Below are positions 7,915-16,396 of a stretch of 64,000 nucleotides of DNA, in pieces (the stretch's first letter is position 1; each line of letters begins with the position of its first letter). The translations under genes were made by a program, and so were the position numbers. The notes under the pieces are model-generated. The model did no database searches. It saw only the letters and a program-made list of their open reading frames with translations, and was not told the origin of the DNA. This DNA comes from CAVONV01 sp963697355 (lineage in GTDB: Bacteria > Acidobacteriota > Vicinamibacteria > Marinacidobacterales > DATDRI01): NCBI GenBank assembly GCA_963697355.1, contig CAVONV010000006.1, forward strand, positions 115,400 through 179,399, in the 5' to 3' direction.

Positions 7915-8673
7915 GTGGGTAAGCTGAGCGAATTCTCTCTTTCGATACGGTTGTTTCTCAAGACTTACAAATGGCGTCGGATCGACCCTGTTCCTTGGTC
8001 TCCGCTCAAAAAGCCTTTGTCGGATTGTCGGGTAGCGCTCGTTTCTAGCGCAGGGCTCGTCATGACCGATCAAGAGCGATTCGACGAGTCGATGCGCGGT
8101 GGGGATCCGAGCTTCCGCGAGATTCGAGGTGACGTCGAACTCACCACCCTCATAGACACTCACCGAAGTGAATCGTTCGACCATAGCGGGATGGAGAGAG
8201 ACCGGAACGTTGCCTTTCCATTGGACCGCCTAAGGGAGCTCGTTGAGCGTGGAAGGATTGGCTCCGTCAACCAGCGCCACCTGTCACTCATGGGCTCCAT
8301 CACGGCACCAGGACGGTTCATCAAGCAACATGCGCCGGAGGCTGCCCAACGTTTCATAGACGACGGCGTTGATGTGGCCTTACTGGTTCCGGTCTGACCG
8401 ATGTGCAATCAGACCGTGAGTCTGATGGCGGCGGAGTTGGAGAGAAGGGGCGTCACCACAGTTATCATTAATCTTTTGAGAGTGGTGGCAGAGAAAGTGC
8501 GCCCCCCACGAGCGTTGTTTGTGCCCTTTCCTCATGGCTATCCTCTTGATACCCCGGGGGACCCGGAGCGCCAGCATGCCGTTATCGACGCGGCGCTTCG
8601 ATTGGTGGAAGACACTACACTCGAGCCACCGGCTCTGGTGGACTATCCGCCTTCGCCGAAGGCTCCCGTGTAG
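7915..8673 (+). CDS. GrdB-like selenoprotein with UPMC motif
   Basis: Read through the TGA at 8395-8397, this is a 252-residue member of the glycine/sarcosine/betaine reductase selenoprotein B-related family, known from many genomes outside amino-acid fermenters. Visible family marks are SIRLFLKTYKWRRIDPVPW near the start, FDESMRGGDPSFREI, IDTHRSESFDHSG and NQRHLSLMGSITAPGR. After the DDGVDVALLVPV segment come TGA and PMCNQTVSL, so Sec161 and Cys164 form a UxxC redox motif. Relatives carry Cys or Sec at this site. The start is GTG 7915, with GGAGG at 7898-7902. A SECIS-like hairpin follows the TGA. The last residues run into a local repeat. The physiological substrate is unknown. Confidence 0.85.
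8408..8426 (+). promoter_or_regulatory. Bacterial SECIS-like hairpin of the GrdB-like gene
   Basis: ATCAGAC (8408-8414) pairs perfectly with GTCTGAT (8420-8426) around the five-base loop CGTGA. The loop GU lies about 19 bases after the TGA. Ten bases separate the TGA from the stem, as in the TlpA-like gene. Confidence 0.72.
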
Positions 8674-8780
8674 GCTACGGCGAGACAGCTCCGCCTTCGT
8701 CCTGGCGGACTTCCACCTTCGCCGCTGGCTTCAGTGTAGGCTTCGGCGAGACGGCGAGAGAGGCCCGCTTTCGTCTTCGT
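8643..8780. repeat. Imperfect tandem repeat, about 58-base units
   Basis: The block CCGCCTTCGCCGAAGGCT ... GTGTAGGCTACGGCGAGAC (from about 8649) recurs as CCACCTTCGCCGCTGGCT ... GTGTAGGCTTCGGCGAGAC (from about 8707). Further CTTCG/CGGCGAG fragments run to about 8815. The repeat overlaps the last codons of the GrdB-like gene. Confidence 0.6.
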
Positions 8781-8818
8781 GGACTTCGGCGTGGCAAGGT
8801 CGGCTTGGCGGAGAGAGT

Positions 8819-9289
8819 CTAGGACCGGAGCGTCGCGATCAAGCGTTTTGGGTGGGTTAGTAGGTCCAAGGCGTCGAGAATGGAAGAAACCGCGATATCG
8901 GCGGAGGTTAGGGTCTCGACGGCGGCGCCTTCGGTTTGTATGACGGCGATACTGAGAACCGACCCTTCGAGCATCAGACGATCGTTTCTCCCGTTGCCGA
9001 TGGAAACCGCCCCAGCGGCTCCTACCTTGTTGACGTAGTCCAGTTTTGCCTGCGCTTGGTCCCCGGGGCCTAGAACACTGAGCTCACAGGGAAGATCAGC
9101 GACCTCGTCCGCTGCTTTGCCGAAGGTGTCGTCAGTCAATATGTGGATGCGAAGACTTTCGGAGAGCTCGTGCAGGCGATCGGCGACTCCGATAATGAGC
9201 TCGCCGTCGCGCGCCAAAGTGCCGTTATAGTCCAGTATCAGATCGGTGAGGTTGGTCTCGCGAAAACCAGGTATCGTAATTTTCAACAT
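8819..9289 (-). CDS. HAD-superfamily phosphatase (soluble P-type ATPase-like)
   Basis: This 156-residue HAD-fold protein matches the group annotated as soluble P-type ATPase. The N-terminal motif I reads LILDYNGTLARDG (DxNGT with the nucleophile Asp), motif II is in IHILTDDTFG, and the C-terminal acidic motif is SIGNGRNDRLML. No membrane segment is present, so it is a free phosphatase domain with unknown substrate. It is transcribed away from the metal transporter gene, with about 110 bases between the two starts. Confidence 0.85.
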   Translation of the reverse strand: MLKITIPGFRETNLTDLILDYNGTLARDGELIIGVADRLHELSESLRIHILTDDTFGKAADEVADLPCELSVLGPGDQAQAKLDYVNKVGAAGAVSIGNGRNDRLMLEGSVLSIAVIQTEGAAVETLTSADIAVSSILDALDLLTHPKRLIATLRS

Positions 9290-9399
9290 GGGACAAATAT
9301 AGTTTACGTTAGGTCGCCACGCCGTTCAATACCGCCCCGACGGCAGTCGTTCGGTTTCCAACTGGACCCGGTTCGCAACATAGGGAACAATATCGGGTC

Positions 9400-10200
9400 G
9401 TGAATGACAACGTCCTCGTCGCTTTCGCCCTGACGGCCTTCGCCGGGCTGTCGACCGGTATCGGCAGCGCCATCGCCTTGTTCGCCAAGCGGACCAATCG
9501 AGCCTTTCTTGCTGCTTCCCTGGGTTTCTCTGCCGGGGTGATGATTTACGTGTCGTTCGTCGAGCTGTTCCCAATCGCTAACGATTTTCTCGTTCGGAGC
9601 CACGGGCCATCGACCGGCGCGTGGATTGCGGTCGCCGCGTTTTTCGGGGGGATGGTTCTTTCTGCACTCATCGATTTTTTCGTTCCTTCCTACGAGAATC
9701 CGCACGAAGCGGGTTTGGTCGAAGAAATGGGGGGACATACGGATCTGAAACACTTGGAACGGGTCGGCGTGCTGACCGCTCTGGCCATTGGCATCCACAA
9801 CTTCCCCGAAGGTCTTGCCACGTTCTTTGCTGCCCTTCCCAGTCTAGCCTCCGGCATTCCCGTCGCTGTGGCTATTGCTCTCCATAACATCCCGGAGGGG
9901 ATTTCGGTATCGGTGCCCATGTACTATGCCACCGGGAGTCGAAAAAAAGCCTTTATCTACTCCTTTCTTTCGGGGGTGTCGGAGCCCGTAGGAGCGATCG
10001 TAGGTTACGTGATTCTCAGGCCGTTTATTTCGGACGCCTTGATGGGCATCGTTTTCGCAGCGGTGGCCGGGATTATGGTCTTCATCTCTCTCGACCAACT
10101 GATTCCAAACGCCAAGAAATACGGGGAAGGGCACCCATCGGTCTATGGGCTCATTGCCGGAATGGGTATCATGGCGATCTCTCTGCTGGTACTGCAGTGA
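9400..10200 (+). CDS. zupT: ZIP-family metal transporter, ZupT-like
   Basis: This 266-residue inner-membrane protein would import zinc or other divalent metals. It has about eight hydrophobic segments. The two metal-site helices are clear: IHNFPEG in the fourth segment and LHNIPEGISV in the fifth, both hallmark ZupT motifs. A cytoplasmic His/Glu-containing loop (EEMGGHTDLKH) precedes them. The start is the GTG at 9400. A pentapeptide-repeat gene remnant follows 10 bases after the stop. Confidence 0.93.
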   Translation: MNDNVLVAFALTAFAGLSTGIGSAIALFAKRTNRAFLAASLGFSAGVMIYVSFVELFPIANDFLVRSHGPSTGAWIAVAAFFGGMVLSALIDFFVPSYENPHEAGLVEEMGGHTDLKHLERVGVLTALAIGIHNFPEGLATFFAALPSLASGIPVAVAIALHNIPEGISVSVPMYYATGSRKKAFIYSFLSGVSEPVGAIVGYVILRPFISDALMGIVFAAVAGIMVFISLDQLIPNAKKYGEGHPSVYGLIAGMGIMAISLLVLQ

Positions 10201-10210
10201 GGTCAGCTGC

Positions 10211-10549
10211 ATGAGCTTTCGTGGTTACTTACAGGCACACCAGTTGTGGTTGGACTCGAACGGAAAAGAGGGCACGCGGGTGTGTCTCGACGACGCCGAG
10301 CTACCAAAAAGCCACCTCGAGAAAGCAGTGCTCCAAGACGGTTTGTTGCGGAGAGTGAACTTTGAAGGTGCCCATCTCAGGGAAGCCAACCTGAAACGGT
10401 TGTCTCCTGAATGTGACTGGCACGCGGGTTGCAGAAGACGGGCTGGAAGTAGGTGGCTTCCGCCCAATGTCGAGAATACGCATACTCATTGTAGACGACG
10501 AGGAGCTCGTACTGAGGGCTTGCACCCGTGTATTGAGCGAGATACCTGA
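10211..10549 (+). pseudogene. N-terminal remnant of a pentapeptide-repeat protein
   Basis: The first about 65 residues look like the opening of a pentapeptide-repeat protein: a short helix (YLQAHQLWLDSNGK) followed by ADLxx-like steps such as VCLDDAELPKSHLEKAVL and VNFEGAHLREANL. After about 10400 the frame no longer encodes pentapeptides and runs over the sigma-54 promoter and the start of the next gene in a different frame. I read it as a truncated gene kept only as its 5' end. A GAGG motif precedes its ATG. Compare the intact pentapeptide gene at 41.5-42.1 kb. Confidence 0.5.
10418..10433 (+). promoter_or_regulatory. Sigma-54 promoter of the receiver gene
   Basis: TGGCACGCGGGTTGCA is a perfect match to TGGCAC-N5-TTGCW with GG-N10-GC spacing. 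The expected transcription start lies about 20 bases before the ATG at 10467. The same 16 bases occur on the minus strand upstream of cfa at 57170-57185. Confidence 0.85.
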
Positions 10550-10850
10550 CACGGAGATCGTTCAGGAGATGAATGCAGACCATGCCGCAACGCTGTTGAA
10601 CTCCGAGGCCTTCGATTTGCTCATTTCCGATGTTCGAATGCCGGGAATCAACGGGCACGAGCTACTCAGGATTGCGCACCAGAGTGATCCCGAACTCCCC
10701 GTGATACTCATTACGGGTTTTCCGACCGCCGAGACGACGCAAGGGTGTGTTCGCCTAGGGGCTGCCACGTGTCTCATGAAGCCTATCCGGCCCGACGAGC
10801 TCATTGCGACCGTCGAGCGAGTAATTGCTCGTGGACGCGTCGATTCCTAG
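10467..10850 (+). CDS. Single-domain response regulator
   Basis: This is a stand-alone receiver of 127 residues. The acidic pocket is in RILIVDDEELVL, the phospho-acceptor Asp is in LLISDVRMPG, the Thr position is in VILITGF and the Lys is in CLMKPI. I chose the ATG at 10467 because the sigma-54 promoter ends just before it, which rules out the upstream GTG. There is no output domain, so it probably relays phosphate or contacts a partner. It is closely related to the receiver at 27.4 kb (both have GxxxLGAAxCLMKPI) and to the receiver half of the NtrC-type regulator. Confidence 0.9.
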   Translation: MSRIRILIVDDEELVLRACTRVLSEIPDTEIVQEMNADHAATLLNSEAFDLLISDVRMPGINGHELLRIAHQSDPELPVILITGFPTAETTQGCVRLGAATCLMKPIRPDELIATVERVIARGRVDS

Positions 10851-10894
10851 TTCGTCTGGTTTCTGTTCCAAAGGGATGTGCCATCGTCTGCAAT

Positions 10895-10916
10895 CTGTGT
10901 CTCATTATTGACACAG
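10895..10916. promoter_or_regulatory. Candidate activator site upstream of hox
   Basis: CTGTGTC-N8-GACACAG is a perfect 7-base inverted repeat 203 bases upstream of the hox -24/-12 promoter. It contains TGT-N10-ACA, the layout of NifA-type upstream activator sites. Similar TGTGT-N8-GACAC elements lie about 187 bases upstream of two other sigma-54 promoters (23135-23153 and 41411-41430). Confidence 0.5.
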
Positions 10917-11118
10917 GTGCAATAAGTATCTACTATCGAGCCAATTGCGTCCCCTTTTGTTGAGAAGAAGTCACCGATGAGCTCATCAGTTTGTGCCGAA
11001 AAGACGGCACGACGAGAGTCAATCCCGTCGATCCTTGGTACGCTGGGATTGCGCTATTTATCGGTGACTCAAGGTGGACAATCGACGGATGTGGCCTGAT
11101 GCACCCAAAGCAATGCGA

Positions 11119-11134
11119 TGGCGCGCGGATTGCA
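11119..11134 (+). promoter_or_regulatory. Sigma-54 promoter of the hox operon
   Basis: TGGCGCGCGGATTGCA matches the -24/-12 consensus at all but one position (G for A), with correct spacing. The leader to hoxF is about 160 bases. Confidence 0.65.
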
Positions 11135-11304
11135 CTGGTCGTCCGCACGATGGCCCGGCAACGTCGGAAAGACCCAAAACAACTCTATCTTCGAGCGCAA
11201 AGGGAGCATTGCCGGGCATTGTTTGGTGGCAGATGTGAGTGTGGCGGCCGATTGGACTTCACGTGGAAGCGGGATTCTTTGTGGTTAATAGAAAGGTGAA
11301 AGAG

Positions 11305-13120
11305 ATGATAGAGGCGGTTCGCGAGATTTGTTCGACTTACGATCGCGACCAAACGCGTTTGATGGATATCGTGCAAGCCGTTCAAGGACGATACGGACAC
11401 GTAAGCGATGACGCTATCGACGAGATTGCCAAAGTGGTCGGCGCACCTCGCTGTAGAGGTCGCAGAGCGTCGTTTCCTTTTACTCCTTTTTGTCGGCCGA
11501 GCAGAAGGGGCGTGTCGTCATACGTTTGTGCAACGACGTCGTCGACCGGTTGGCGGGTGTCGAACGGGTGGCGGACGTGTTTTGTGGAGAGCTGGGTATC
11601 GGCATGGGTGAGACGACATCCGACGCCGCTGTTTCCCTCGAGTGGACGCCGTGCATCGGTATGAGCGACCAAGCTCCGGCCGCCCTCATCAACGATGTCG
11701 TTATGACCGAGCTCTCGTCGGATACGGCCCGCGATATCGTTCGCCGTCTCAAAAATCACGGCGACCCCAACAAACTGGTACGCAAGCTCGGGGACGGTAA
11801 CAATGCGCATCCGCTGGTGCGTTCCATGGTCAAGAACAACCTTCGCCTGCGGGGGCCCGTGATCTTCTCCGAGTACGGGTCCGGTGATGCACTGGGCAAA
11901 GCTCTTTCAATGAGCCCGGCCGAAGTCATTCGGAGCGTCAAAACCGCGCGTCTGCGAGGACGGGGTGGGGCGGGATTCCCGACCGGGCATGAAGTGGGAG
12001 TTCACACGGGCTGCAAGCGGTTCGCCGAAGTACGTGATATGCAATGCGGACGAGGGTGAGCCGGGAACGTTCAAGGACCGTGTGATTCTCACCGAGTGTC
12101 CCGATCTGATGTTCGAGGGTATGACCGATCGCCGGCTACGCCATCGGCAGCGAGCGCGGAGTCGTGTATCTGCGGGCGGAGTACACCTATCTGCGCCGCT
12201 TCCTGGAAGACGTTCTCGAAGAACGAAGGCGGGCCGGTCTCCTCGGACGGGACGTCTGTGGCAAAAAGGGCTTTCACTTTGACATCCGTATTCAAATGGG
12301 CGCGGGCTCCTACGTCTGTGGAGAAGAAACGGCACTCATTAGCTCTTGCGAGGGGAAACGGGGAGACCCGAAGAACCGCCCCCCCTTTCCCGCACAAGAG
12401 GGTTACCTGGGCAAACCCTCGTCGGTCAACAACGTAGAGACGTTCTGCTGCGTGGCACGTATTCTCGAAAAAGGCGCCGGTTGGTTCTGTCAGATCGGTA
12501 CGAAGCGAAGTCGGGAACGAAGCTCCTCAGCATATCGGGCGACTGCCTCAGTCCGGGAGTCTACGAGTTTCCCTTTGGTGTGCGTTTGACGGAAGTGTTG
12601 AAGATCGCGGGTGCGAATGAAGTTTCGGCGGTCCAAGTCGGCGGTGCCGCGGGCCAGATGATAGGCCGGAGTGACTTCGAGCGAACGATTTGCTACGACG
12701 ACCTATCCACGGGTGGCTCGCTCGTGGTATTCGGCCCCGACCGGAATGTCGTCGAGATCGCCCGGGATTTCCTGAGCTTCTTCGTTCATGAGAGCTGTGG
12801 TTATTGCACACCGTGCCGGGTGGGTAACGTGCTTTTAAAGGAGCGCCTGGACCGGATTCTCGACGGTAAGGGCGAGCCGGGCGATCTCGATTATCTCCAT
12901 AGTCTCAGTGAGACTATCAAAACCGCGAGTCGTTGCGGCCTCGGACAGACCTCTCCCAATCCGGTGCTGTCGACGCTTACGAATTTTCGCGATGTTTACG
13001 AGAGCCTCGTGAAGCCGCGGGAAGGGAGCTTTAAAGCGGTCATTCGATTTCCGAGCCGCTGTTCAGGATGCCGAAGGTATCGCCGGTCGGGAACCGGACC
13101 TGGTGGAGAGAAGGAGCTGA
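11305..13120 (+). CDS. hoxF: NAD-reducing hydrogenase diaphorase subunit HoxF (multiple frameshifts)
   Basis: HoxF oxidises or reduces NAD with FMN and Fe-S clusters in the diaphorase part of bidirectional [NiFe] hydrogenase. Stitching frames gives a Cupriavidus-type protein: an N-terminal NuoE-like domain fused to NuoF. Marks include RLMDIVQAVQGRYGHV, GRGGAGFPTG (NAD/FMN site), CNADEGEPGTFKDR, GSYVCGEETALI, and the N3 cluster ESCGYCTPCR with a later RCGLGQ. The NuoE-like part keeps only some cluster cysteines (RLCNDV, TPCIGMSDQ). Six single-base shifts are needed, near 11448, 11471, 11987, 12127, 12511 and 13047. The corrected frame ends at a TGA at 13118, two bases before hoxU. Every block is conserved between shifts, so sequencing error is likelier than decay. 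Confidence 0.88.
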
Positions 13121-13122
13121 AG

Positions 13123-13873
13123 ATGGGCGAGGGCGTCTCGATTGCAATTGAGGGGATCGAAGTTCTTGCTAATCCCGGTGAGACCATCATGAACGGCCGC
13201 AGATGCGGCCGGAATCTATATCCCCCGCTTGTGCCACCGCAAAGATCTCGTCCCCCACGGAAGCTGCCGCGTGTGTACGGTGCTCGTCAACGGTCGGCCG
13301 CAGGCTGCCTGTACGACTCCCGTTGCACCGGGGATGATCGTGGTGAATGACCGACCTGACCTCAACGAGCTTCGGCGCCAACTCATCGAGATGTTGTTGG
13401 TAGAGGGGAATCACTTTTGTATGTTCTGTGAGAAGAGTGGCAACTGCGAGTTGCAGGCACTCGCCTATCGCTTCGGGATCTTGACACCCCGATTCCCTCA
13501 ACTCGCCCCAAAACGCGAGGTGGACGCTTCGCATCCCGATATCCTTCTCGATCACAATCGTTGCATACTTTGCGCGCGGTGCATTCGTGCTTCCCGAGAC
13601 AAGGACGGGAAGTACGAGCTCGGGTTCGTGGGTCGCGGTCCCGGGAAGCGGCTGTCCGCGGGTTCTCGCGGGGTGCTGGTGCACACCGGTATCGAAGTCG
13701 AGGACGATGCCGTCAGTGTGTGTCCGGTAGGCGCACTCCTCGAGAAAAGAGTCGGCTACGCGGTCCCTGTTGGGCGACGTAAGTATGACTCGAGCCCGAT
13801 AGGGTTTGACATCGAGCAAGGCACAAAACGGGTGGGAAGCGAGGCGCGGAGCCTCGCGGCCACTGATGAATGA
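13123..13873 (+). CDS. hoxU: Hydrogenase diaphorase Fe-S subunit HoxU (one frameshift)
   Basis: HoxU relays electrons between HoxF and the hydrogenase dimer HoxYH. It is related to the N-terminal part of NuoG. The ATG at 13123 follows AAGGAG at the end of hoxF. The ferredoxin-like [2Fe-2S] site (CHRKDLVPHGSCRVC, later AACTTPV), a His/Cys cluster region (HFCMFCEKSGNCELQ) and a 4Fe-4S set (CILCARCI ... CPVGALL) are visible. One extra G near 13195 (in AACGGCCGCAG) splits the frame within the first 25 codons; removing it restores the run NAADAAGIYIPRLCHR. The length of about 249 residues is usual for HoxU. Confidence 0.9.
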
Positions 13874-13882
13874 GGACACAAT

Positions 13883-14428
13883 ATGAGTAAGCCGAAAATT
13901 GCCACCGCATCCTTGGCGGGATGCTTCGGTTGTCACATGTCATTGCTCGACATCGACGAACGCATATTGGATCTCATCAAGCTCGTGGAGTTCGACAAAT
14001 CGCCCATCAATGATCTCAAGACGTTCACGGGACGATGTCGGTTCGGCCTGATCGAAGGGGGTTGTGCCAACGAGGAGAACGTCAGGGTTTTGCGCGATTT
14101 CCGGGAAAACTGCGACCTCCTGATCTCCGTAGGGGATTGCGCCGTAGCGGGAGGTGTCCCTGCCTTGCGCAACTTCGTCCCACTGCGTGAGTGTCTCGAA
14201 GTGGCTTATCTCCATTCTCCAACCACATACAATCCCAAAGCGATCATCCCGAACGACGTGGAGCTCCCGCTTCTGTTGGACAGGGTCTATGCCTGTCACG
14301 AGGTGGTCGAGATCGACCACTACCTGCCGGGATGTCCACCGTCGGCGGACGCCATCTGGGCAGTGTTGAACGCCATCTTAGAAGGCAAGCCGGTCGAACT
14401 ACCTTATTTACTCATCAAGTACGACTAG
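13883..14428 (+). CDS. hoxY: [NiFe] hydrogenase small subunit HoxY
   Basis: This 181-residue subunit carries the proximal [4Fe-4S] cluster that accepts electrons from the Ni-Fe site. Cluster ligands are visible as GCFGCHMS near the N-terminus, GGCANEEN, GDCAVAGG and LPGCPPSAD at the C-terminal side. The short length and lack of a Tat signal place it with cytoplasmic group 3 enzymes. It starts nine bases after hoxU, with AGGACA ahead of the ATG, and is followed 10 bases later by hoxH. Confidence 0.95.
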   Translation: MSKPKIATASLAGCFGCHMSLLDIDERILDLIKLVEFDKSPINDLKTFTGRCRFGLIEGGCANEENVRVLRDFRENCDLLISVGDCAVAGGVPALRNFVPLRECLEVAYLHSPTTYNPKAIIPNDVELPLLLDRVYACHEVVEIDHYLPGCPPSADAIWAVLNAILEGKPVELPYLLIKYD

Positions 14429-14438
14429 AGGGGGAGAT

Positions 14439-15866
14439 GTGAAACGGATCGTCTTGGAACCGGTTACTCGGATCGAGGGCCACGCCAAGGTGACTTTGAT
14501 GCTCGACGAAGCGAACCATGTTCGGCAAGCTAGGATGCACATCGTCGAGTTTCGCGGCTTCGAGCGCTTCATTCAGGGGCGTCCCTTTTGGGAAGTTCCG
14601 GTGATCGTCCAGCGGTTGTGCGGGATATGCCCCGTCAGCCACCTTCTGGCCGCTGCAAAGGCCATGGATGTCATCGTCGGCGTCAAGGAGCTCTCACCCA
14701 CGGCCGAGAAGATACGCCGCCTGATGCACTACGGACAGATTCTGCAGTCGCACGCCTTGCACTTCTTCCATCTGGCATCACCCGACCTGCTTTTCGGCTT
14801 CGACGCCGAGCCCACGATTCGCAACATCGTCGGCGTTGCCGCGAAGTTTCCGGACTTAGCGAAACAGGGTGTGCTTCTTCGCAAGTTCGGTCAGGAGATC
14901 ATCGAGGCCACGGCCGGTAAGAAGATACACGGGACGGGTGCCATACCGGGCGGTGTCAATAAAAACTTGTCGGTTGAAGAACGGGATGAGCTCTTGCCGC
15001 AAATGGAAACGATCCTGGAGTGGGCTAGAGGAGCACTCCGGATTGCCAAGGATTACACGCTGGGGCATCTGGACGAACTGAAGGACTTCGGGTCCTTTCC
15101 ATCGAACCATCTCTCTCTGGTTCGTGAAGACGGCGCCATGGATCTTTACGATGGAAATCTTTGTGCCATCGATTCAGAGGGAAACCGGATATTCGATCAG
15201 GTGGCGCCATTGATGTACAAAGACTATATCGCGGAGGAAGTGCGCTCCTGGTCCTACCTCAAGTTTCCCTTCATTCGTGGTGTCGGACCGGAAAACGGTT
15301 GGTACCGGGTCGGTCCTCTGTCACGCCTGAACACCTGCGATTTCATCGACACGCCGGAGGCTGAAGCGGCACGTCGGGATTTCTTCGAGCTGAATGGTGG
15401 GCATCCGAGCCACGTCACCATGGCTTATCACTGGACCCGCATGATCGAGCTTGTGCACGCGGTGGAGAAAATCCAAGAACTGCTGCACGATCCGGACTTA
15501 CGAGGTACGGATCTCGTGGTCCAGGGGGAGCGGTGTGATGAAGGAGTGGGACTTCTCGAAGCCCCGCGAGGTACCCTCTTTCACCACTATCGGGTCGACG
15601 ATAACGATCAGGTGGTCATGGCCAACTTGATTGTGGCCACGACGAACAACAACGAGCCTATGAACCGTTCGGTAATGAAAGTGGCCGAGGATGAGATCTC
15701 GGGAAAGCCGGAGCTGACGGAAGGACTCTTGAACCGAATCGAGGTCGTGATCCGGGCGTACGACCCGTGTATCTCCTGTGCGACCCATGCCATGGGGAAG
15801 ATGGCACTCGTCGTCGATCTCGTCGACCCAGGCGGAGATACCATAGACAGGAAGTGGCGGAGATGA
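14439..15866 (+). CDS. hoxH: [NiFe] hydrogenase large subunit HoxH
   Basis: This subunit (475 residues) holds the Ni-Fe(CN)2CO active site of the NAD-linked group 3d-type hydrogenase. The L1 motif is RLCGICPVSH and the L2 motif DPCISCATH, so all four metal-binding cysteines are standard Cys codons and none is TGA. The C-terminal tail after L2 (MGKMALVVDLVDPGGDTIDRKWRR) would be cut off during maturation. The start is a GTG behind GGGGAGAT. The stop overlaps the ATG of the maturation protease (ATGA). Together with hoxFUY it makes a complete catalytic set; the reaction direction is not decided by sequence. Confidence 0.96.
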   Translation: MKRIVLEPVTRIEGHAKVTLMLDEANHVRQARMHIVEFRGFERFIQGRPFWEVPVIVQRLCGICPVSHLLAAAKAMDVIVGVKELSPTAEKIRRLMHYGQILQSHALHFFHLASPDLLFGFDAEPTIRNIVGVAAKFPDLAKQGVLLRKFGQEIIEATAGKKIHGTGAIPGGVNKNLSVEERDELLPQMETILEWARGALRIAKDYTLGHLDELKDFGSFPSNHLSLVREDGAMDLYDGNLCAIDSEGNRIFDQVAPLMYKDYIAEEVRSWSYLKFPFIRGVGPENGWYRVGPLSRLNTCDFIDTPEAEAARRDFFELNGGHPSHVTMAYHWTRMIELVHAVEKIQELLHDPDLRGTDLVVQGERCDEGVGLLEAPRGTLFHHYRVDDNDQVVMANLIVATTNNNEPMNRSVMKVAEDEISGKPELTEGLLNRIEVVIRAYDPCISCATHAMGKMALVVDLVDPGGDTIDRKWRR

Positions 15867-16396
15867 ACGAGAGTGACATTTGCATCCTCGTGTTGGGCTA
15901 TGGGAACGCCGCCCGCCGAGACGACGGTCTCGGTCCTCGGTTCACGGACACCATCGAGGATCTGCAAATCGCAGGTGTTACCGCCGAGATAAAAAGCCAG
16001 CTAACCGTCGAGGACGCAGGCCGTATCGCACTCCACGACGCAGTGATATTTGTCGACGCGACCTTCGACGGTCCGGAGCCTTTCCGTTTCGAGCGCCTTC
16101 GACCCGACAACTCACTCGGATTACGCACCCACCGCATCGAACCGGCCGCCGTGCTCGCGTTGGCGCGTGGCATATTCGGAGCGCAAACCGAGGGGTACGT
16201 TCTCGACATAAGGGGATACGCATTCCGGCACTTTGGGGAGGGGCTGTCTGCGAAAGCGCGAAAAAACTTGGAGGCGGCGCTTGAGTTCATCGTGCCGGTT
16301 CTTCGAAGAACCGCTTTAAGGAAAGAGCTCGCCCTAAACGCCGGCCGATTCATTCTGCCGCATGAGGTTGAGTCATGTCTGAAAAGAGGCCCGTGA
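15863..16396 (+). CDS. Hydrogenase maturation protease (HoxW/HyaD family)
   Basis: This gene encodes a 177-residue endopeptidase predicted to cleave the HoxH C-terminal tail after nickel insertion. The family motif is seen as VLGYGNAARRDDGLGPRF near the N-terminus, and IFVDATFDG corresponds to the second acidic nickel-binding segment. The ATG overlaps the hoxH stop, which implies translational coupling. The usual GNxLxxDDG motif is slightly changed to GNAARRDDG, but the acidic residues are kept. Confidence 0.9.
   Translation: MNESDICILVLGYGNAARRDDGLGPRFTDTIEDLQIAGVTAEIKSQLTVEDAGRIALHDAVIFVDATFDGPEPFRFERLRPDNSLGLRTHRIEPAAVLALARGIFGAQTEGYVLDIRGYAFRHFGEGLSAKARKNLEAALEFIVPVLRRTALRKELALNAGRFILPHEVESCLKRGP

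Larger units (their letters stand above)
10851..11304 (+). other. Hydrogenase operon leader and control region
   Basis: This 454-base region has no convincing gene. It holds a perfect inverted repeat (10895-10916), a sigma-54 promoter (11119-11134) and about 160 bases of leader before hoxF. Small open frames here lack ribosome sites and family features. Confidence 0.5.

Noticed and set aside
10991..11299. 102-residue open frame upstream of hoxF
   Set aside because: It runs across the inferred sigma-54 promoter and hox leader, has no ribosome site and shows no family features.
15757..15800. Possible selenocysteine in the HoxH C-terminal metal motif
   Set aside because: The motif reads DPCISCATH with ordinary Cys codons, so this is not a [NiFeSe] enzyme.
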